Assembly (NCBI GenBank): GCA_031261785.1
Contig: JAISIZ010000024.1
Location: forward strand, 1-64,000
From: Mediterranea sp. (in: CFB group bacteria)
GTDB lineage: Bacteria; Bacteroidota; Bacteroidia; Bacteroidales; Bacteroidaceae
Reading direction: 5' to 3'
DNA length: 64,000 nucleotides
Notes under the pieces: generated by a model
What the model saw: the letters and a program-made list of their open reading frames with translations, nothing else
Databases searched by the model: none
Told to the model about the DNA's origin: nothing
Program-made: the position numbers and the translations under genes
Shown here: in pieces, positions 1 to 9,606 of the stretch
Position numbering within the stretch: position 1 is the stretch's first letter
How the letters are laid out: each line of letters starts with the position of its first letter

Positions 1-411
1 AGGGAAAAACAATGACACGTACCGCTTTTACATAAATAGGTATGCTGGTTATTCTTCCCTCCCCTCCGCCCTCCGGGCACCTCCCCTCCGTTGGAAGGGA
101 GGACTCAGAGTTGCCCCCTCGCGGATCTGTGACCAGGTCCAATCTGTGAGCAAGAGGTCGGGAAACTTTTGTTACATATTTTAGATCCGTGTCATCCGTG
201 TCATCAGCGTCTAAAAAATCATTGCACAAAATTACCCCGCACGAGGTATGGATCCGCGAGAAGCGAGAAGCCCGGACTTCTCGTCCCACGCGCTTCCGCA
301 TGAAGAAAAAAGCCCAGGCTCCCGATGCCCCGCGAACATTCCCTGCTATCGCGACGTTCCTTTATTATAAAGCATTAGCGATTTTACGCAATCTTAATTC
401 AAGCCAATGAC
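1..411. other. Intergenic region upstream of sucC
   Basis: I see no convincing gene here. The segment near 60-120 is C-rich with a short inverted repeat around the GGAAGGGAGG motif. Around 189-215 lies a phrase (ATCCGTGTCATCCGTGTC) like the arms of the palindromic element at 27139-27279. Around 300-320, ATGAAGAAAAAAGCCC matches the unit of the tandem array at 37170-37304, and a second GCCC-centred block lies 42 bp before it, so this may be a decayed array of that family. A 73-codon frame starting with GTG at 189 has no promoter or protein family support. The sucC promoter is probably in the AT-rich stretch near 360-400. Confidence 0.5.
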
Positions 412-1563
412 ATGAAGATACAAGAGTACCAAGCGAAAGAGATCTTCTCCCGATATGGGATACCGGTGGAGAAGCATACCCTATGCAACACGGCGGCAGA
501 CGTGACGGCCGCCTACCAACGAGAGTTCGGCACGGGCAAGGCCGTCGTCAAGGCGCAAGTGCTGACCGGAGGACGCGGCAAGGCCGGAGGCGTGGCCGTG
601 GTGAACAACGAGCAAGACGCACGCGAACAAGCCCAACGCATACTGGGCATGAGCATCAAGGGCCTGCCCGTGAGGAAAGTGCTGCTCAGCGAGGCGGTGG
701 ACATCGCCGCCGAATACTACGTCGGACTCACCGTGGACAGGCAGGCGCGCACCGCCCTGCTGATGCTGAGCGCGTCGGGAGGGATGGACATCGAGCAAGT
801 GGCCGCGCTCACGCCCGAGAAACTCATACGCTTCCCCATCGACCCCTTCGTCGGCATGCCCGACTACGTGGCCCGCCGCCTCGCCTTCTCGCTCTTCGGC
901 GACAAGGAGCACGCGCTGCGAATAGGACGCATCCTGCAAGCCATCTATCGCATATACACCAACGAGGACGCCTCGCTGGTGGAAATCAACCCGCTGGCCC
1001 TCACCACCGGAGGAGAGCTGGTGGCCATCGACGCGAAAATCATGTTCGACGACAACGCCCTCTACCGCCATCCCCACCTCCGCGACCTCCAAGAACTCAC
1101 CGAGGTGGAGAAGATCGAGGCCGAAGCCAAGGAGAAGGGATTCAGCTACGTGCATACCGAGGGCGACATCGGGTGCATGGTGAACGGCGCCGGACTGGCC
1201 ATGACCACCATGGACATGATCAAGCTCAACGGCGGCGAACCGGCCAACTTCCTCGACATAGGCGGAAGCTCGAACCCCGACAAGGTGACCGAGGCCATGA
1301 AACTGCTGATGCGCGACAGGCAGGTACGGGTGGTGCTTATCAACATCTTCGGCGGCATCACCCGCTGCGACGACGTGGCGCTGGGACTCATACACGCCTC
1401 CGAACAGGTGAAGAGCGACATACCCATCGTCGTGAGGCTCACCGGAACCAACGAGGAGCAGGGGCGCGAACTACTACGCGACTATCCCCGCTTCCAGATC
1501 GCCACCACCATGAGAGAAGCCACCTTGATGGCACTGAACGCAAAGAAAAACTTAAAGAACTAA
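412..1563 (+). CDS. sucC: Succinate--CoA ligase (ADP-forming), beta subunit
   Basis: This subunit joins succinate to CoA with nucleotide hydrolysis, or runs in reverse, in the cytoplasmic TCA or succinate pathway. The protein is 383 residues, the usual family length. It opens with the family signature MKIQEYQAKEIF and then an ATP-grasp domain (residues ~1-235, with KAQVLTGGRGKAGG near residue 45). A CoA-ligase flavodoxin-like domain follows (~240-380) with GDIGCMVNGAGLAM and NIFGGITRCD. The ATG at 412 gives the canonical N-terminus. The stop is 3 bp before sucD, so the two form an operon encoding both subunits. Confidence 0.97.
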   Translation: MKIQEYQAKEIFSRYGIPVEKHTLCNTAADVTAAYQREFGTGKAVVKAQVLTGGRGKAGGVAVVNNEQDAREQAQRILGMSIKGLPVRKVLLSEAVDIAAEYYVGLTVDRQARTALLMLSASGGMDIEQVAALTPEKLIRFPIDPFVGMPDYVARRLAFSLFGDKEHALRIGRILQAIYRIYTNEDASLVEINPLALTTGGELVAIDAKIMFDDNALYRHPHLRDLQELTEVEKIEAEAKEKGFSYVHTEGDIGCMVNGAGLAMTTMDMIKLNGGEPANFLDIGGSSNPDKVTEAMKLLMRDRQVRVVLINIFGGITRCDDVALGLIHASEQVKSDIPIVVRLTGTNEEQGRELLRDYPRFQIATTMREATLMALNAKKNLKN

Positions 1564-1566
1564 AAA

Positions 1567-2448
1567 ATGAGCATCTTCGTCGACAAAAAAAACACCCGGG
1601 TTATTGTACAAGGGATCACCGGGAGGGATGGACTTTTCCATACCCGAAAAATGAAAGCTTACGGAACACGGATCGTCGGTGGGACATCGCCCGGCAAGGG
1701 GGGAACCACGGTGGACGGAATATCCATATTCAACACCATGCACGAGGCCGTAGAACGGACACACGCCAACACATCCATCATATTCGTCCCCGCGCCAGCC
1801 GCGGCCGACGCCATCATGGAAGCCACCGACGCCGGCATCCAACTCATCGTCTGCATCACCGAGGGAATACCCACGCAAGACGTCATCAGGGCATACCAGT
1901 ACGCCGACGACCGCGGCAGCGTGCTGATAGGTCCCAACTGCCCCGGACTGATCACCCCCGGCGAAAGCCTGGTGGGTATCATGCCCGGACAGATCTTCAG
2001 CAAGGGGAACGTGGGAATCATGAGCCGCAGCGGGACGCTCACCTACGAGGTGGCCCATCACCTCACGCTCGCCGGCATGGGACAGTCAACCGCCATAGGC
2101 ATCGGAGGCGACCCCGTCATCGGGAAGAACTTCTCCGAAGTGGCGGAGCTTTTCCTCACCGACCCCCAGACAAAGGCCATCGTGATGATCGGCGAGATCG
2201 GCGGAAACGCCGAGGAAGAAGCCGCCGAGTACATCCGCATACACAACACGCACAGCAAGCCCATAGTGGCCTTCATCGCCGGGAAGTCGGCCCCTCCGGG
2301 CAAGCAGATGGGACATGCGGGCGCCATCGTCTCGGGCAACTCAGGCTCGGCAGCCGAGAAGATCGCCTTCCTCGAACACCACGGCATCCTCGTGGCCGAA
2401 GATCCGGCGGACATCCCGGCGCTTATTAAATTGAGAATTGAGAATTAA
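1567..2448 (+). CDS. sucD: Succinate--CoA ligase (ADP-forming), alpha subunit
   Basis: Partner of SucC in the same enzyme. The protein is 293 residues, the normal length. It has an N-terminal CoA-binding Rossmann domain (residues ~1-125; [15 protein letters not shown] and GTSPGKGG) and a C-terminal ligase domain. The latter carries the phosphohistidine segment GHAGAIVSG near residue 245, whose His is the expected phosphorylated residue. The gene follows sucC after 3 bp. The final LRIEN tail comes from AT-rich sequence just before the stop and is not conserved in the family. Confidence 0.97.
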   Translation: MSIFVDKKNTRVIVQGITGRDGLFHTRKMKAYGTRIVGGTSPGKGGTTVDGISIFNTMHEAVERTHANTSIIFVPAPAAADAIMEATDAGIQLIVCITEGIPTQDVIRAYQYADDRGSVLIGPNCPGLITPGESLVGIMPGQIFSKGNVGIMSRSGTLTYEVAHHLTLAGMGQSTAIGIGGDPVIGKNFSEVAELFLTDPQTKAIVMIGEIGGNAEEEAAEYIRIHNTHSKPIVAFIAGKSAPPGKQMGHAGAIVSGNSGSAAEKIAFLEHHGILVAEDPADIPALIKLRIEN

Positions 2449-2484
2449 AAAATAAATGTGAGTAACGGGAAGCGATTGGGGGGA

Positions 2485-2592
2485 GTTCACCACAGAGGAC
2501 ACAGAGTTGCACGGAGTTTTTATTATGCCCATGTGACCATATCCAATCATTGCATAAAAACTCTGTGCAACTCTGTGTCCTCTGTGGTGAAC
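2485..2592. repeat. Long near-perfect inverted repeat (CACAGAGGACACAGAG type)
   Basis: Two 38-bp arms (2485-2522 and 2555-2592) are complementary with one mismatch and are separated by 32 bp. The arms begin GTTCACCACAGAGGACACAG. The element lies 36 bp after the sucD stop and could act as a strong hairpin that ends the sucCD transcript. It could also be a copy of a dispersed palindromic intergenic element. No coding sequence is present. Confidence 0.85.
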
Positions 2593-2682
2593 CCCCACTA
2601 ATCACTAACTACTTTCCTGTGTTTCCTAACATTTGTTAGCGAGGCGTAAATGCTCGCGCCTTGAAAAAATAGTGGCCGCAAC

Positions 2683-2718
2683 CATTTGGAGGCTATCCGA
2701 AATTTACATTACTTTGCG
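2683..2718 (+). promoter_or_regulatory. Promoter of the DUF362 gene, also present as a copy at 4645
   Basis: A CATTTGG box lies upstream of TTACTTTGCG (2709-2718), which fits a Bacteroidota -7 element with its upstream -33 TTTG. The ATG at 2749 follows after a short leader. The same 38-bp string recurs with about 5 differences at 4645-4682 in front of the outer-membrane barrel gene. Confidence 0.7.
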
Positions 2719-2748
2719 CCAATTTACGAAATGACAAATGAGTGAATC

Positions 2749-3873
2749 ATGCAGAAAGCAAAAGTCTACTTTACCAATCTACGCACTTCGGCCACATCCA
2801 ACCTCCTCGACAAGATGGAGCGCACGGCGAAACGGGCGGGCCTGACCGCACTCCCGCTTAAAGACAGCTTCGTCGCCATCAAGATCCATTTCGGCGAACC
2901 CGGAAACCTCGCGTATATCCGACCCAACTATGCCGCGCGGATGGCCAACATGCTACGCGCCGCGGGAGCTAAACCCTTCCTTACCGACTGCAATACGCTC
3001 TACTCCGGACAGCGTTCCAACGCCGTGGACCACCTGCGAAGCGCCATGGAGAACGGCTTCAACCCCATCTCGGCCCAATGCCAGGTGATGATCGCCGATG
3101 GACTGAAAGGTACCGACTGCCGCGAAATCCCGCTCGACGGCGAGTACTGCAAGGCACCCAAGATAGGGACGGCCATCGCCGACGCCGACATCATCGTCAG
3201 CATGAACCACTTCAAGGGACACGAGCAGGCCGGATTCGGCGGCGCGCTGAAGAACCTCGGCATGGGATGCGCCAGCGTGGCCGGAAAGCTCGAACTACAC
3301 AGCTCCTCGCAACCGAAGGTCGACACCGAGAGCTGCACCGGATGCAACATCTGCGTGAAGAACTGCGCGCACGACGCCATACACCTGGCCGCCAACCGCA
3401 AAGCCGAGATCGACTACGCCAAGTGCATCGGATGCGGACAATGCGTCGCCCTCTGCCAGTACGACGGCGTAGTGATGGGCGACGAGGAGACGTCGGAACG
3501 CCTCAACTACAAAATCGCCGAATATACCCAAGCGGTGCTCAAGGACAAGCCGCACTTCCACGTCAGCTTCGTCATGAACGTGTCGCCCGAGTGCGACTGC
3601 TGGGGACACAACGACGCCGCGCTCGTGCCCGACCTCGGCATCCTCGCCTCCACCGACCCCGTGGCGCTGGACAAGGCGTGCGCCGACCTGGTGACCCAGG
3701 CACCCATACTCCATACACCCAACCGCCTCTCCGACCAACATGCCCATGAGGACCTGCACGGAAGCGACAAGTTCCACCTCGTCCACCCCAACACCAACTG
3801 GCTGGCCGGACTGAAGCACGCCGAGAAGATCGGACTGGGAACCATGGAGTACGAACTCATCGCGGTGAAGTAG
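2749..3873 (+). CDS. DUF362 domain protein with two 4Fe-4S clusters
   Basis: The protein is 374 residues. Residues ~1-190 and 260-374 form the DUF362 domain, and a ferredoxin-like insert holds two classical 4Fe-4S motifs: CTGCNICVKNC near residue 196 and CIGCGQCVALC near 226. The family is a putative iron-sulfur electron-transfer protein of unknown substrate, cytoplasmic because no signal peptide is visible. The N-terminus (KVYFTNLRT) is typical of Bacteroides members of the family, so the ATG is well placed. The gene has its own promoter. The ECF-type membrane protein gene follows after 63 bp and may be co-transcribed. Confidence 0.85.
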   Translation: MQKAKVYFTNLRTSATSNLLDKMERTAKRAGLTALPLKDSFVAIKIHFGEPGNLAYIRPNYAARMANMLRAAGAKPFLTDCNTLYSGQRSNAVDHLRSAMENGFNPISAQCQVMIADGLKGTDCREIPLDGEYCKAPKIGTAIADADIIVSMNHFKGHEQAGFGGALKNLGMGCASVAGKLELHSSSQPKVDTESCTGCNICVKNCAHDAIHLAANRKAEIDYAKCIGCGQCVALCQYDGVVMGDEETSERLNYKIAEYTQAVLKDKPHFHVSFVMNVSPECDCWGHNDAALVPDLGILASTDPVALDKACADLVTQAPILHTPNRLSDQHAHEDLHGSDKFHLVHPNTNWLAGLKHAEKIGLGTMEYELIAVK

Positions 3874-3936
3874 GCGGAGTGGCCAAAGTGGCATCGTAGA
3901 GAATATATATAGAATAAGATAACCCGAAAAGCATCA

Positions 3937-4452
3937 ATGACAATGGAAACAACAGCCAAGCTTTACTCGCTGAATTACAGCAACGCGCGGACCTATCTCT
4001 TCGCGCTCTTGTTCGTGGCCGGCAATATCATCCTGCCACAACTCTGTCACCTCATTCACGTTGGCGGCCCCACGCTGCTGCCCATCTATTTCTTCACGCT
4101 GATCGCCGCCTATAAATACGGCTTCGGGGTGGGATTGCTTACCGCCATCCTGTCGCCGGTGGTCAACCATCTCCTCTTTGGTATGCCCGCCGAGGGCGCG
4201 CTCGCGGCCATATTGGTCAAGTCGACGCTGCTCGCCGGTGCCGCCGCCTTCGTGGCCCACGCTACGCGGTCGGTGACACTCTGGGCCATCCTCGCCGTGG
4301 TGCTCGTGTATCAAGTGGTAGGCACCGCCGCCGAATGGGCCATCGTGGGCGATTTCCACACCGCCGCGCAGGATTTCCGCATCGGCATCCCCGGCATGTT
4401 GCTCCAGTGGCTGGGTGGCTACGCGTCGCTCAAGCTGATGGCTAAGTGGTAA
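3937..4452 (+). CDS. Small polytopic membrane protein, ECF transporter S-component-like
   Basis: The protein is 171 residues and very hydrophobic, with about five predicted membrane segments (residues ~20-38, 47-65, 70-88, 93-115, 120-140). The size, the segment pattern and the early GPTLLPIYFF stretch resemble substrate-specific S subunits of energy-coupling factor vitamin transporters. The substrate cannot be named. No EcfA or EcfT gene is present in the window, so it would use a shared module encoded elsewhere. The start may be the ATG at 3937 or the one two codons later. Confidence 0.6.
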   Translation: MTMETTAKLYSLNYSNARTYLFALLFVAGNIILPQLCHLIHVGGPTLLPIYFFTLIAAYKYGFGVGLLTAILSPVVNHLLFGMPAEGALAAILVKSTLLAGAAAFVAHATRSVTLWAILAVVLVYQVVGTAAEWAIVGDFHTAAQDFRIGIPGMLLQWLGGYASLKLMAKW

Positions 4453-4503
4453 GCAAAAGAAAGTCACCCGGATTTATAGTACATCCGCTGACAATGACTT
4501 AAA

Positions 4504-4605
4504 GTCGTTTTTTCCGACGGGGGGATAATTTCTCGTGGGAGAAGGTCGTTTTTTCCCGACGGAGCATAATTTCTCGTGCGCGAAAGTCTTTTTTTCCCGA
4601 CGAGG
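4504..4605. repeat. Tandem array, 41-bp period, ~2.5 units
   Basis: GTCGTTTTTTCCCGACGG-type blocks start at 4504, 4545 and 4586, exactly 41 bp apart. The ATAATTTCTCGTG segment is shared by the first two. Each unit has a GTCG...CGAC inverted pair, and the first also has TTCTC...GAGAA. The array lies between the ECF-like gene and the duplicated promoter. Three other arrays in the window share the period but not the sequence. Confidence 0.85.
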
Positions 4606-4644
4606 CGAACAAGGATGAAAATTTTAGCATAAAGTTGGCACAAT

Positions 4645-4682
4645 CATTTGGAAGCTATCCAAAATTCACTTTACTTTGCGGA
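4645..4682 (+). promoter_or_regulatory. Promoter of the outer-membrane barrel gene, copy of 2683-2718
   Basis: CATTTGGAAGCTATCC followed by TTACTTTGCG (4671-4680) repeats the DUF362 promoter almost base for base. The distance to the start codon is also conserved: 67 bp here and 66 bp there. The duplication continues into the coding sequence. Confidence 0.75.
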
Positions 4683-4711
4683 AATTAATCAAAAAGACAA
4701 GTGAGTGAGCC

Positions 4712-7102
4712 ATGGAAAAAACAAAATCTTATTTCGCCAATCTCCGAAGTTCCGTTACTTCCAACCTGTTCTCAAGGCGCGGCTTCCTGCTGTTGGCGTT
4801 GAGCCTGGCCGCTCTCTGCGCGCATTCGCAAACCACATTGACGGGCAGCGTGGTGTCCGACGAGAACGACGAAGCCGTACCCTTCGCCAACATCACGCTG
4901 TTCCTGCTGCCTGACACGTCGACGGTGAGCCGCTACGCCATCACCGACCTGCAAGGGGCGTTCGGCGTCGAGAAGATGGCCGCCGGAGAATACCTCTGCC
5001 ACGTGTCGTACGTGGGATACGCCACGCTGACGGACACCATCCGCGTCGCCCCGGGCGAAGCGGCACTCACGCGGCGGTATCGGCTGCGCGCCGACGCGCG
5101 CCTCATCGGCGAGGTGGTGGTGACGGGCAGCAAGCAGACGGCCTCCACCGGCAAGCAGTCGTACCTCATCACCGAGCTGGAGAAGAAAGGCAAAGCCAAC
5201 GCGTTCGAGATGCTGGGAGCGCTGCCCAACATCGTGATCGACCCGCTCCAGCAGAGTGTGACCTCGGCAAGCGGCGGGAGCGTGAAGATCCTCATCAACG
5301 GGCTGAGCAACGAGACCACCGACCTACTCGCCCTACAGCCCGACGACATCGTGCGCATCGAACACTACGAGGTGCCACCCACGCGCTACGTCAACTACGA
5401 GAGCGTGATCAACGTCATCACCCGCCCGCGAACCACGGGCTGGACCCTTTCGTTCGGACTGGACCACGCGCTCACTACCGGCTTCGGGAACGACTGGCTC
5501 AACTTCAGCTTCTTCAAGGGCAAGCACCAGTTCGCACTGAATTACTCGCTCAACTACCGCGACTACTCCAACCGCCAGTACGACCGGCTTTATGAGTACG
5601 ACTTCCACGACGCGCGCTACCTCAACACCCGCGACGGGCGCGACAAGTTCGGGTACGACTATCACGACATCGACTTCGCCTACATCTACCAAACCGACAA
5701 GACCGTGTTCAGGGCCAAGTTCACGCCAATCTACGTCGGGCAGCACTCCGACGGAAACCAGGACATCAGCCTGTGGAGAGACGAGGAGCTGGAACGTCGC
5801 GAGGCCGTCAACTGGAGGCGGAGCAAGGAGTTCAACCCCGTGGTCGACCTCTACTTCCAACACTCCTTCTCGGACAAGGACCAGCTCGCGCTCAACCTCG
5901 TGGGGACGGGATTCGCCACCACCAACAAATACCGCAACCAAGAACGCGAGACGACGACCGACGACCTGCGGCTCAACGAGGACGTCGTAGAGGATAACCG
6001 CAAATACTCCCTGATAGGCGAGGCGTGGTACTCGCGCAAATGGAACGAGCGGCACACGCTGAACGTGGGCTACCAGATGGAGACGTACCGCATGAACTCG
6101 AAAGTGGATAACACCTTCGGGAACAATAAATACAACACCAACTTCATGCAGAACTACGTCTACGCCGAGATGGTGGGCAACGCCGGAAAGTGGGGATACA
6201 TCCTCTCGCTGGGTCTCGTGCGGAAGCATACCGAGAGCGTGACGAACAATTACGGCAACTGGCTGTTCCGCCCATCGCTCACGCTACAGTACGCCCTGGC
6301 CAAGGGGCAATACCTGCGCCTGCAATTCACCCGACAGAACTTCGAGCCGGCCATCTCGTCGCTCAGCGACAACAAGACCTACGTTACCGACGAGATCATC
6401 TCCACGGGCAACCCCGACCTGCGCAACCAGCTGAGAAACCACGTACAGCTCACTTACGGGCTGAGCGTCTCCCCGTGGCTGAACTTCCAGCTCCGCCCGT
6501 TCTTCAGCTACACGCAGTCGCCCATCAACTCCTACTATTCCTACTCCGCCGACGAGAACAAGATCGTGATCCGGAGCGAGAACGGAACGTACTACCAGAA
6601 CTATGGCTCTCGCTATTCCGTCACCCTCACGCCCATAAAAGGTGAACGTCTCACCGTGTCGCTGAGCGGCAACGGAGGTGCCATCTGGCAACGGGTGAAA
6701 TCGCCCACCATCGGCACCGTGTCGTACTTCTACGCCCCGTTCTATGGCAGCGTTAACATCGTCTACGACAAATGGTCGCTCACGGGCTTCGCCCAGCTGG
6801 CTACCGCCACGCTAAACGGCAGCTACCGCAGCACCTACGAGAACAACTCGCGCCTCTCGCTGGGATACAACACCAAGAAGTGGTCGGCACGGGCCAGCGT
6901 CTACTTCCTCGGCGCCCCCAGCAAGTACCACACGTACAGCATCGCCGAGAGCCTCGTGCGCATGGACACCCGCACCCGCATTTACGACAACAAGTCCATG
7001 TTCACGCTTGGCTTCAGCCTCTTCCTAAGCAAGGGGAAAACCTACCAGACCAAGAAGGCCGTGCTGGAGAATAGCGACACGGATTCGGGAAGCTTCTATT
7101 AA
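4712..7102 (+). CDS. Outer-membrane beta-barrel protein with carboxypeptidase-regulatory-like domain
   Basis: The protein is 796 residues. Residues 1-19 match the N-terminus of the upstream DUF362 protein (13 of 19 identical; shared YF.NLR.S.TSNL) and are not part of this family. The real signal peptide begins at about residue 22 (RRGFLLLALSLAALCAHSQ). Next come a carboxypeptidase-D-like Ig fold (~42-125), a TonB-plug-like region (~130-235; EVVVTGSKQ) and a long Tyr/Asn-rich barrel to the end, as in the outer-membrane beta-barrel family. The ligand is unknown. The extended N-terminus may hinder or delay secretion, or the true start may be internal, but there is no in-frame Met before the hydrophobic core. 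Confidence 0.8.
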   Translation: MEKTKSYFANLRSSVTSNLFSRRGFLLLALSLAALCAHSQTTLTGSVVSDENDEAVPFANITLFLLPDTSTVSRYAITDLQGAFGVEKMAAGEYLCHVSYVGYATLTDTIRVAPGEAALTRRYRLRADARLIGEVVVTGSKQTASTGKQSYLITELEKKGKANAFEMLGALPNIVIDPLQQSVTSASGGSVKILINGLSNETTDLLALQPDDIVRIEHYEVPPTRYVNYESVINVITRPRTTGWTLSFGLDHALTTGFGNDWLNFSFFKGKHQFALNYSLNYRDYSNRQYDRLYEYDFHDARYLNTRDGRDKFGYDYHDIDFAYIYQTDKTVFRAKFTPIYVGQHSDGNQDISLWRDEELERREAVNWRRSKEFNPVVDLYFQHSFSDKDQLALNLVGTGFATTNKYRNQERETTTDDLRLNEDVVEDNRKYSLIGEAWYSRKWNERHTLNVGYQMETYRMNSKVDNTFGNNKYNTNFMQNYVYAEMVGNAGKWGYILSLGLVRKHTESVTNNYGNWLFRPSLTLQYALAKGQYLRLQFTRQNFEPAISSLSDNKTYVTDEIISTGNPDLRNQLRNHVQLTYGLSVSPWLNFQLRPFFSYTQSPINSYYSYSADENKIVIRSENGTYYQNYGSRYSVTLTPIKGERLTVSLSGNGGAIWQRVKSPTIGTVSYFYAPFYGSVNIVYDKWSLTGFAQLATATLNGSYRSTYENNSRLSLGYNTKKWSARASVYFLGAPSKYHTYSIAESLVRMDTRTRIYDNKSMFTLGFSLFLSKGKTYQTKKAVLENSDTDSGSFY

Positions 7103-7517
7103 AATCTTTGGTAAGTAGACGTATCTTTCCTATCTTCGCGTCGCGATTGCGACCCGCGAGTAACATGAAGAAAGATAGCAAAAGCTGCAAATCGCTGTCA
7201 CTTTGTCAACTGCCGCCTCTCATCCCCCGGAAGATGAAGGCCGACAAAGGCCGACGAAAGGCAAAGCCACAGCCTCAAAAGCGTTATATATCATGGAAAG
7301 TTATGCAAAGCGAGATGCTTGCGTGACGATTTTCAGAGAAACAGACGTTCAATCTTTCTTTTCGTAACCAATAAGCGGATGATAGAAGCTAATTGTAAGA
7401 CGGATGAAGAAAAATAGAAGAAAGATAGAACTTTCGGCTTCGCATATTTCAAAAAGTAATATCTTCGCGGCGTGATTGAAACAAAAAGATATAGCAACCG
7501 ATAAAATAGATAGCAAA
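7103..7517 (+). other. Intergenic region with a duplicated dapF leader
   Basis: Two similar promoter and leader segments are present. The first is TATCTTCG at 7131-7138, followed by CGTCGCGATTG. The second is TATCTTCG at 7460-7467, followed by CGGCGTGATTG and then the dapF start. Both fit the -7 TAnnTTCG form. An ATG at 7165 after the first promoter opens a 53-codon, Lys/Arg-rich frame ending at 7326. It has no recognised family and may be the debris of a duplicated dapF 5' end. Confidence 0.45.
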
Positions 7518-8324
7518 ATGGCAAATGAAATTAAGTTCACCAAGATGCATGGGACGGGTAACGACTACATCTATGTCGACATCACCAAATATCCCATCGC
7601 CGACCCCGAGAAGAAAGCCGTGGAGTGGAGCAAGTTCCACACCGGCATCGGAAGCGACGGGTTGATATTGATAGGAAGCTCGGACAAAGCGGACTTCAGC
7701 ATGCGCATCTTCAACGCCGACGGCTCCGAGGCGCTGATGTGCGGAAACGGTAGCCGATGCGTAGGCAAGTACGTGTACGAATACGGACTGACGCGCAAGA
7801 CGGAACTGACGCTGGACACGCTCTCGGGCATCAAGATATTGAAGCTCCACTTGCGAGGGGAGACGGTGGACACCGTAACGGTGGACATGGGTACCCCGGC
7901 GGAGATGAGAAAGTTGAAAGTAGCCGAATGGTTCCCGTACCAATCGACCCAAGTATCGATGGGAAACCCGCACGTGGTGACCTTCGTGAAAGACATCGCG
8001 GAAGAGATAGATCTCCCCACCATCGGGCCGAAGATAGAACACCTGCCGCTCTTCCCCGACCGGACGAACGTGGAGTTTGCCCAATTGGTAGGCAAGGACA
8101 CCATCAGGATGAGGGTATGGGAACGAGGATCGGGCATCACGCAAGCCTGCGGCACGGGAGCCTGCGCCACAGCGGTAGCCGCCTCGCTGAACGGGCTGGC
8201 CGGACGGAAGAGCGACATCATCATGGATGGAGGAACCGTCAGCATCGAATGGGATGAAGCCACGGACCACGTACTGATGACGGGACCGGCCACCAAAGTG
8301 TTCGACGGAGTGATCGAAGAGTAG
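7518..8324 (+). CDS. dapF: Diaminopimelate epimerase
   Basis: It converts LL-2,6-diaminopimelate to the meso form for lysine and peptidoglycan synthesis. The protein is 268 residues from the ATG at 7518 ([17 protein letters not shown]). A longer frame from a TTG at 7476 only adds leader sequence. The two catalytic Cys are visible, in the MCGNGSRC motif (residues ~74-81) and in ACGTGACA (~210-217), each in a symmetric epimerase half-domain. The -7 promoter TATCTTCG at 7460 gives a short leader. dapL follows 49 bp after the stop, forming a two-gene meso-DAP unit. Confidence 0.95.
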   Translation: MANEIKFTKMHGTGNDYIYVDITKYPIADPEKKAVEWSKFHTGIGSDGLILIGSSDKADFSMRIFNADGSEALMCGNGSRCVGKYVYEYGLTRKTELTLDTLSGIKILKLHLRGETVDTVTVDMGTPAEMRKLKVAEWFPYQSTQVSMGNPHVVTFVKDIAEEIDLPTIGPKIEHLPLFPDRTNVEFAQLVGKDTIRMRVWERGSGITQACGTGACATAVAASLNGLAGRKSDIIMDGGTVSIEWDEATDHVLMTGPATKVFDGVIEE

Positions 8325-8373
8325 TCAGACATAATGAAATAGAATAGTCAGCAAACTTAGAACAAAAAACAAT

Positions 8374-9606
8374 ATGGCATTAGTAAACGAACATTTTTTA
8401 GAGCTGCCGGGAAGCTACCTCTTCTCGGACATCGCGAAGAAGGTCAACACATTTAAGGTCACCCACCCGAAACAGGACATCATACGCCTCGGCATAGGTG
8501 ACGTGACACAACCCCTGCCGAAAGCCTCCATCGAGGCCATGCACAAGGCCGTGGAAGAGATGACCCGCAAAGAGACATTCCGCGGATACGGCCCCGAGCA
8601 GGGATACGACTTCCTCATCGAGGCCATCATCAAGAACGACTACGCGCCCCGGGGCATCTACTTCTCCACCTCGGAAGTGTTCGTCAGCGACGGGGCGAAG
8701 AGCGACACAGGAAACATAGGCGACATACTGGGACAGGACAACAGCGTGGGAATGACCGACCCCGTCTACCCCGTCTACATCGACAGCAACGTGATGGGCG
8801 GTAGAGCCGGGACGTTGGACGCCGGGACGGGACGATGGAGCAACATCACCTACCTGCCCTGCACGAGCGAGAACGACTTCACGCCAGCCATACCGCAAAA
8901 GCGCGTCGACATCGTCTACCTCTGCTACCCCAACAATCCCACAGGAACCACGCTCTCCAAGGCGGAGCTGAAGAAGTGGGTAGACTACGCGCTGGAGAAC
9001 GACACGCTCATCCTGTACGACGCCGCCTACGAGGCATACATACAAGAGAAGGAGGTCCCCCACTCCATCTACGAGATAAAAGGAGCCAAGAAGTGCGCCA
9101 TCGAGTTCCGCAGCTTCTCCAAGACGGCCGGATTCACCGGGGTACGATGCGGATACACCGTGGTACCGAAGGAACTGACGGCCACCACCCTGAAAGGAGA
9201 GCGGGTGCAGCTCAATAAACTGTGGAACCGCCGGCAATGCACGAAGTTCAACGGCACCTCCTACATCACCCAACGGGCGGCCGAGGCCATCTACAGCGCC
9301 GAGGGCAAGGAGCAGGTGAAAGAGACGATAAGCTACTACATGACGAACGCCAAGATCATGAAGGAAGGCCTCGAGGCCACCGGACTGAAGGTGTACGGCG
9401 GAGTGAACGCTCCCTACCTGTGGGTAAAGACCCCGAACGGCACCGGCTCCTGGCGATTCTTCGAGCAGATGCTCTACGAGGCCAACGTGGTGGGCACGCC
9501 GGGCGTGGGATTCGGTCCCAGCGGCGAGGGATACATCAGGCTCACCGCCTTTGGCGACCGCGACGACTGCGTCGAAGCCATGCGAAGGATAAAGAACTGG
9601 CTGTAA
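8374..9606 (+). CDS. dapL: LL-diaminopimelate aminotransferase
   Basis: A PLP enzyme that makes LL-diaminopimelate directly from tetrahydrodipicolinate with glutamate, bypassing the succinylase or acetylase steps. The 410-residue length is the family norm. It is an aminotransferase fold type I protein with YPNNPTG near residue 190 and the PLP-lysine segment SFSKTAGFTGVRCGY near residue 248, which is diagnostic of DapL. It lies directly after dapF, its pathway successor, so both steps to meso-DAP are likely co-expressed. Confidence 0.96.
   Translation: MALVNEHFLELPGSYLFSDIAKKVNTFKVTHPKQDIIRLGIGDVTQPLPKASIEAMHKAVEEMTRKETFRGYGPEQGYDFLIEAIIKNDYAPRGIYFSTSEVFVSDGAKSDTGNIGDILGQDNSVGMTDPVYPVYIDSNVMGGRAGTLDAGTGRWSNITYLPCTSENDFTPAIPQKRVDIVYLCYPNNPTGTTLSKAELKKWVDYALENDTLILYDAAYEAYIQEKEVPHSIYEIKGAKKCAIEFRSFSKTAGFTGVRCGYTVVPKELTATTLKGERVQLNKLWNRRQCTKFNGTSYITQRAAEAIYSAEGKEQVKETISYYMTNAKIMKEGLEATGLKVYGGVNAPYLWVKTPNGTGSWRFFEQMLYEANVVGTPGVGFGPSGEGYIRLTAFGDRDDCVEAMRRIKNWL

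Noticed and set aside
189..410. 73-codon frame upstream of sucC
   Set aside because: It starts with GTG in repeat-like sequence, has no promoter or family, and carries text shared with a tandem array.
483..2429. 648-codon frame overlapping sucC and sucD
   Set aside because: Shadow frame of GC-rich genes; Arg/His/Gly-rich product without any domain.
7476..7517. TTG start 14 codons before dapF ATG
   Set aside because: The canonical family N-terminus begins at ATG 7518, and the extension is leader sequence.
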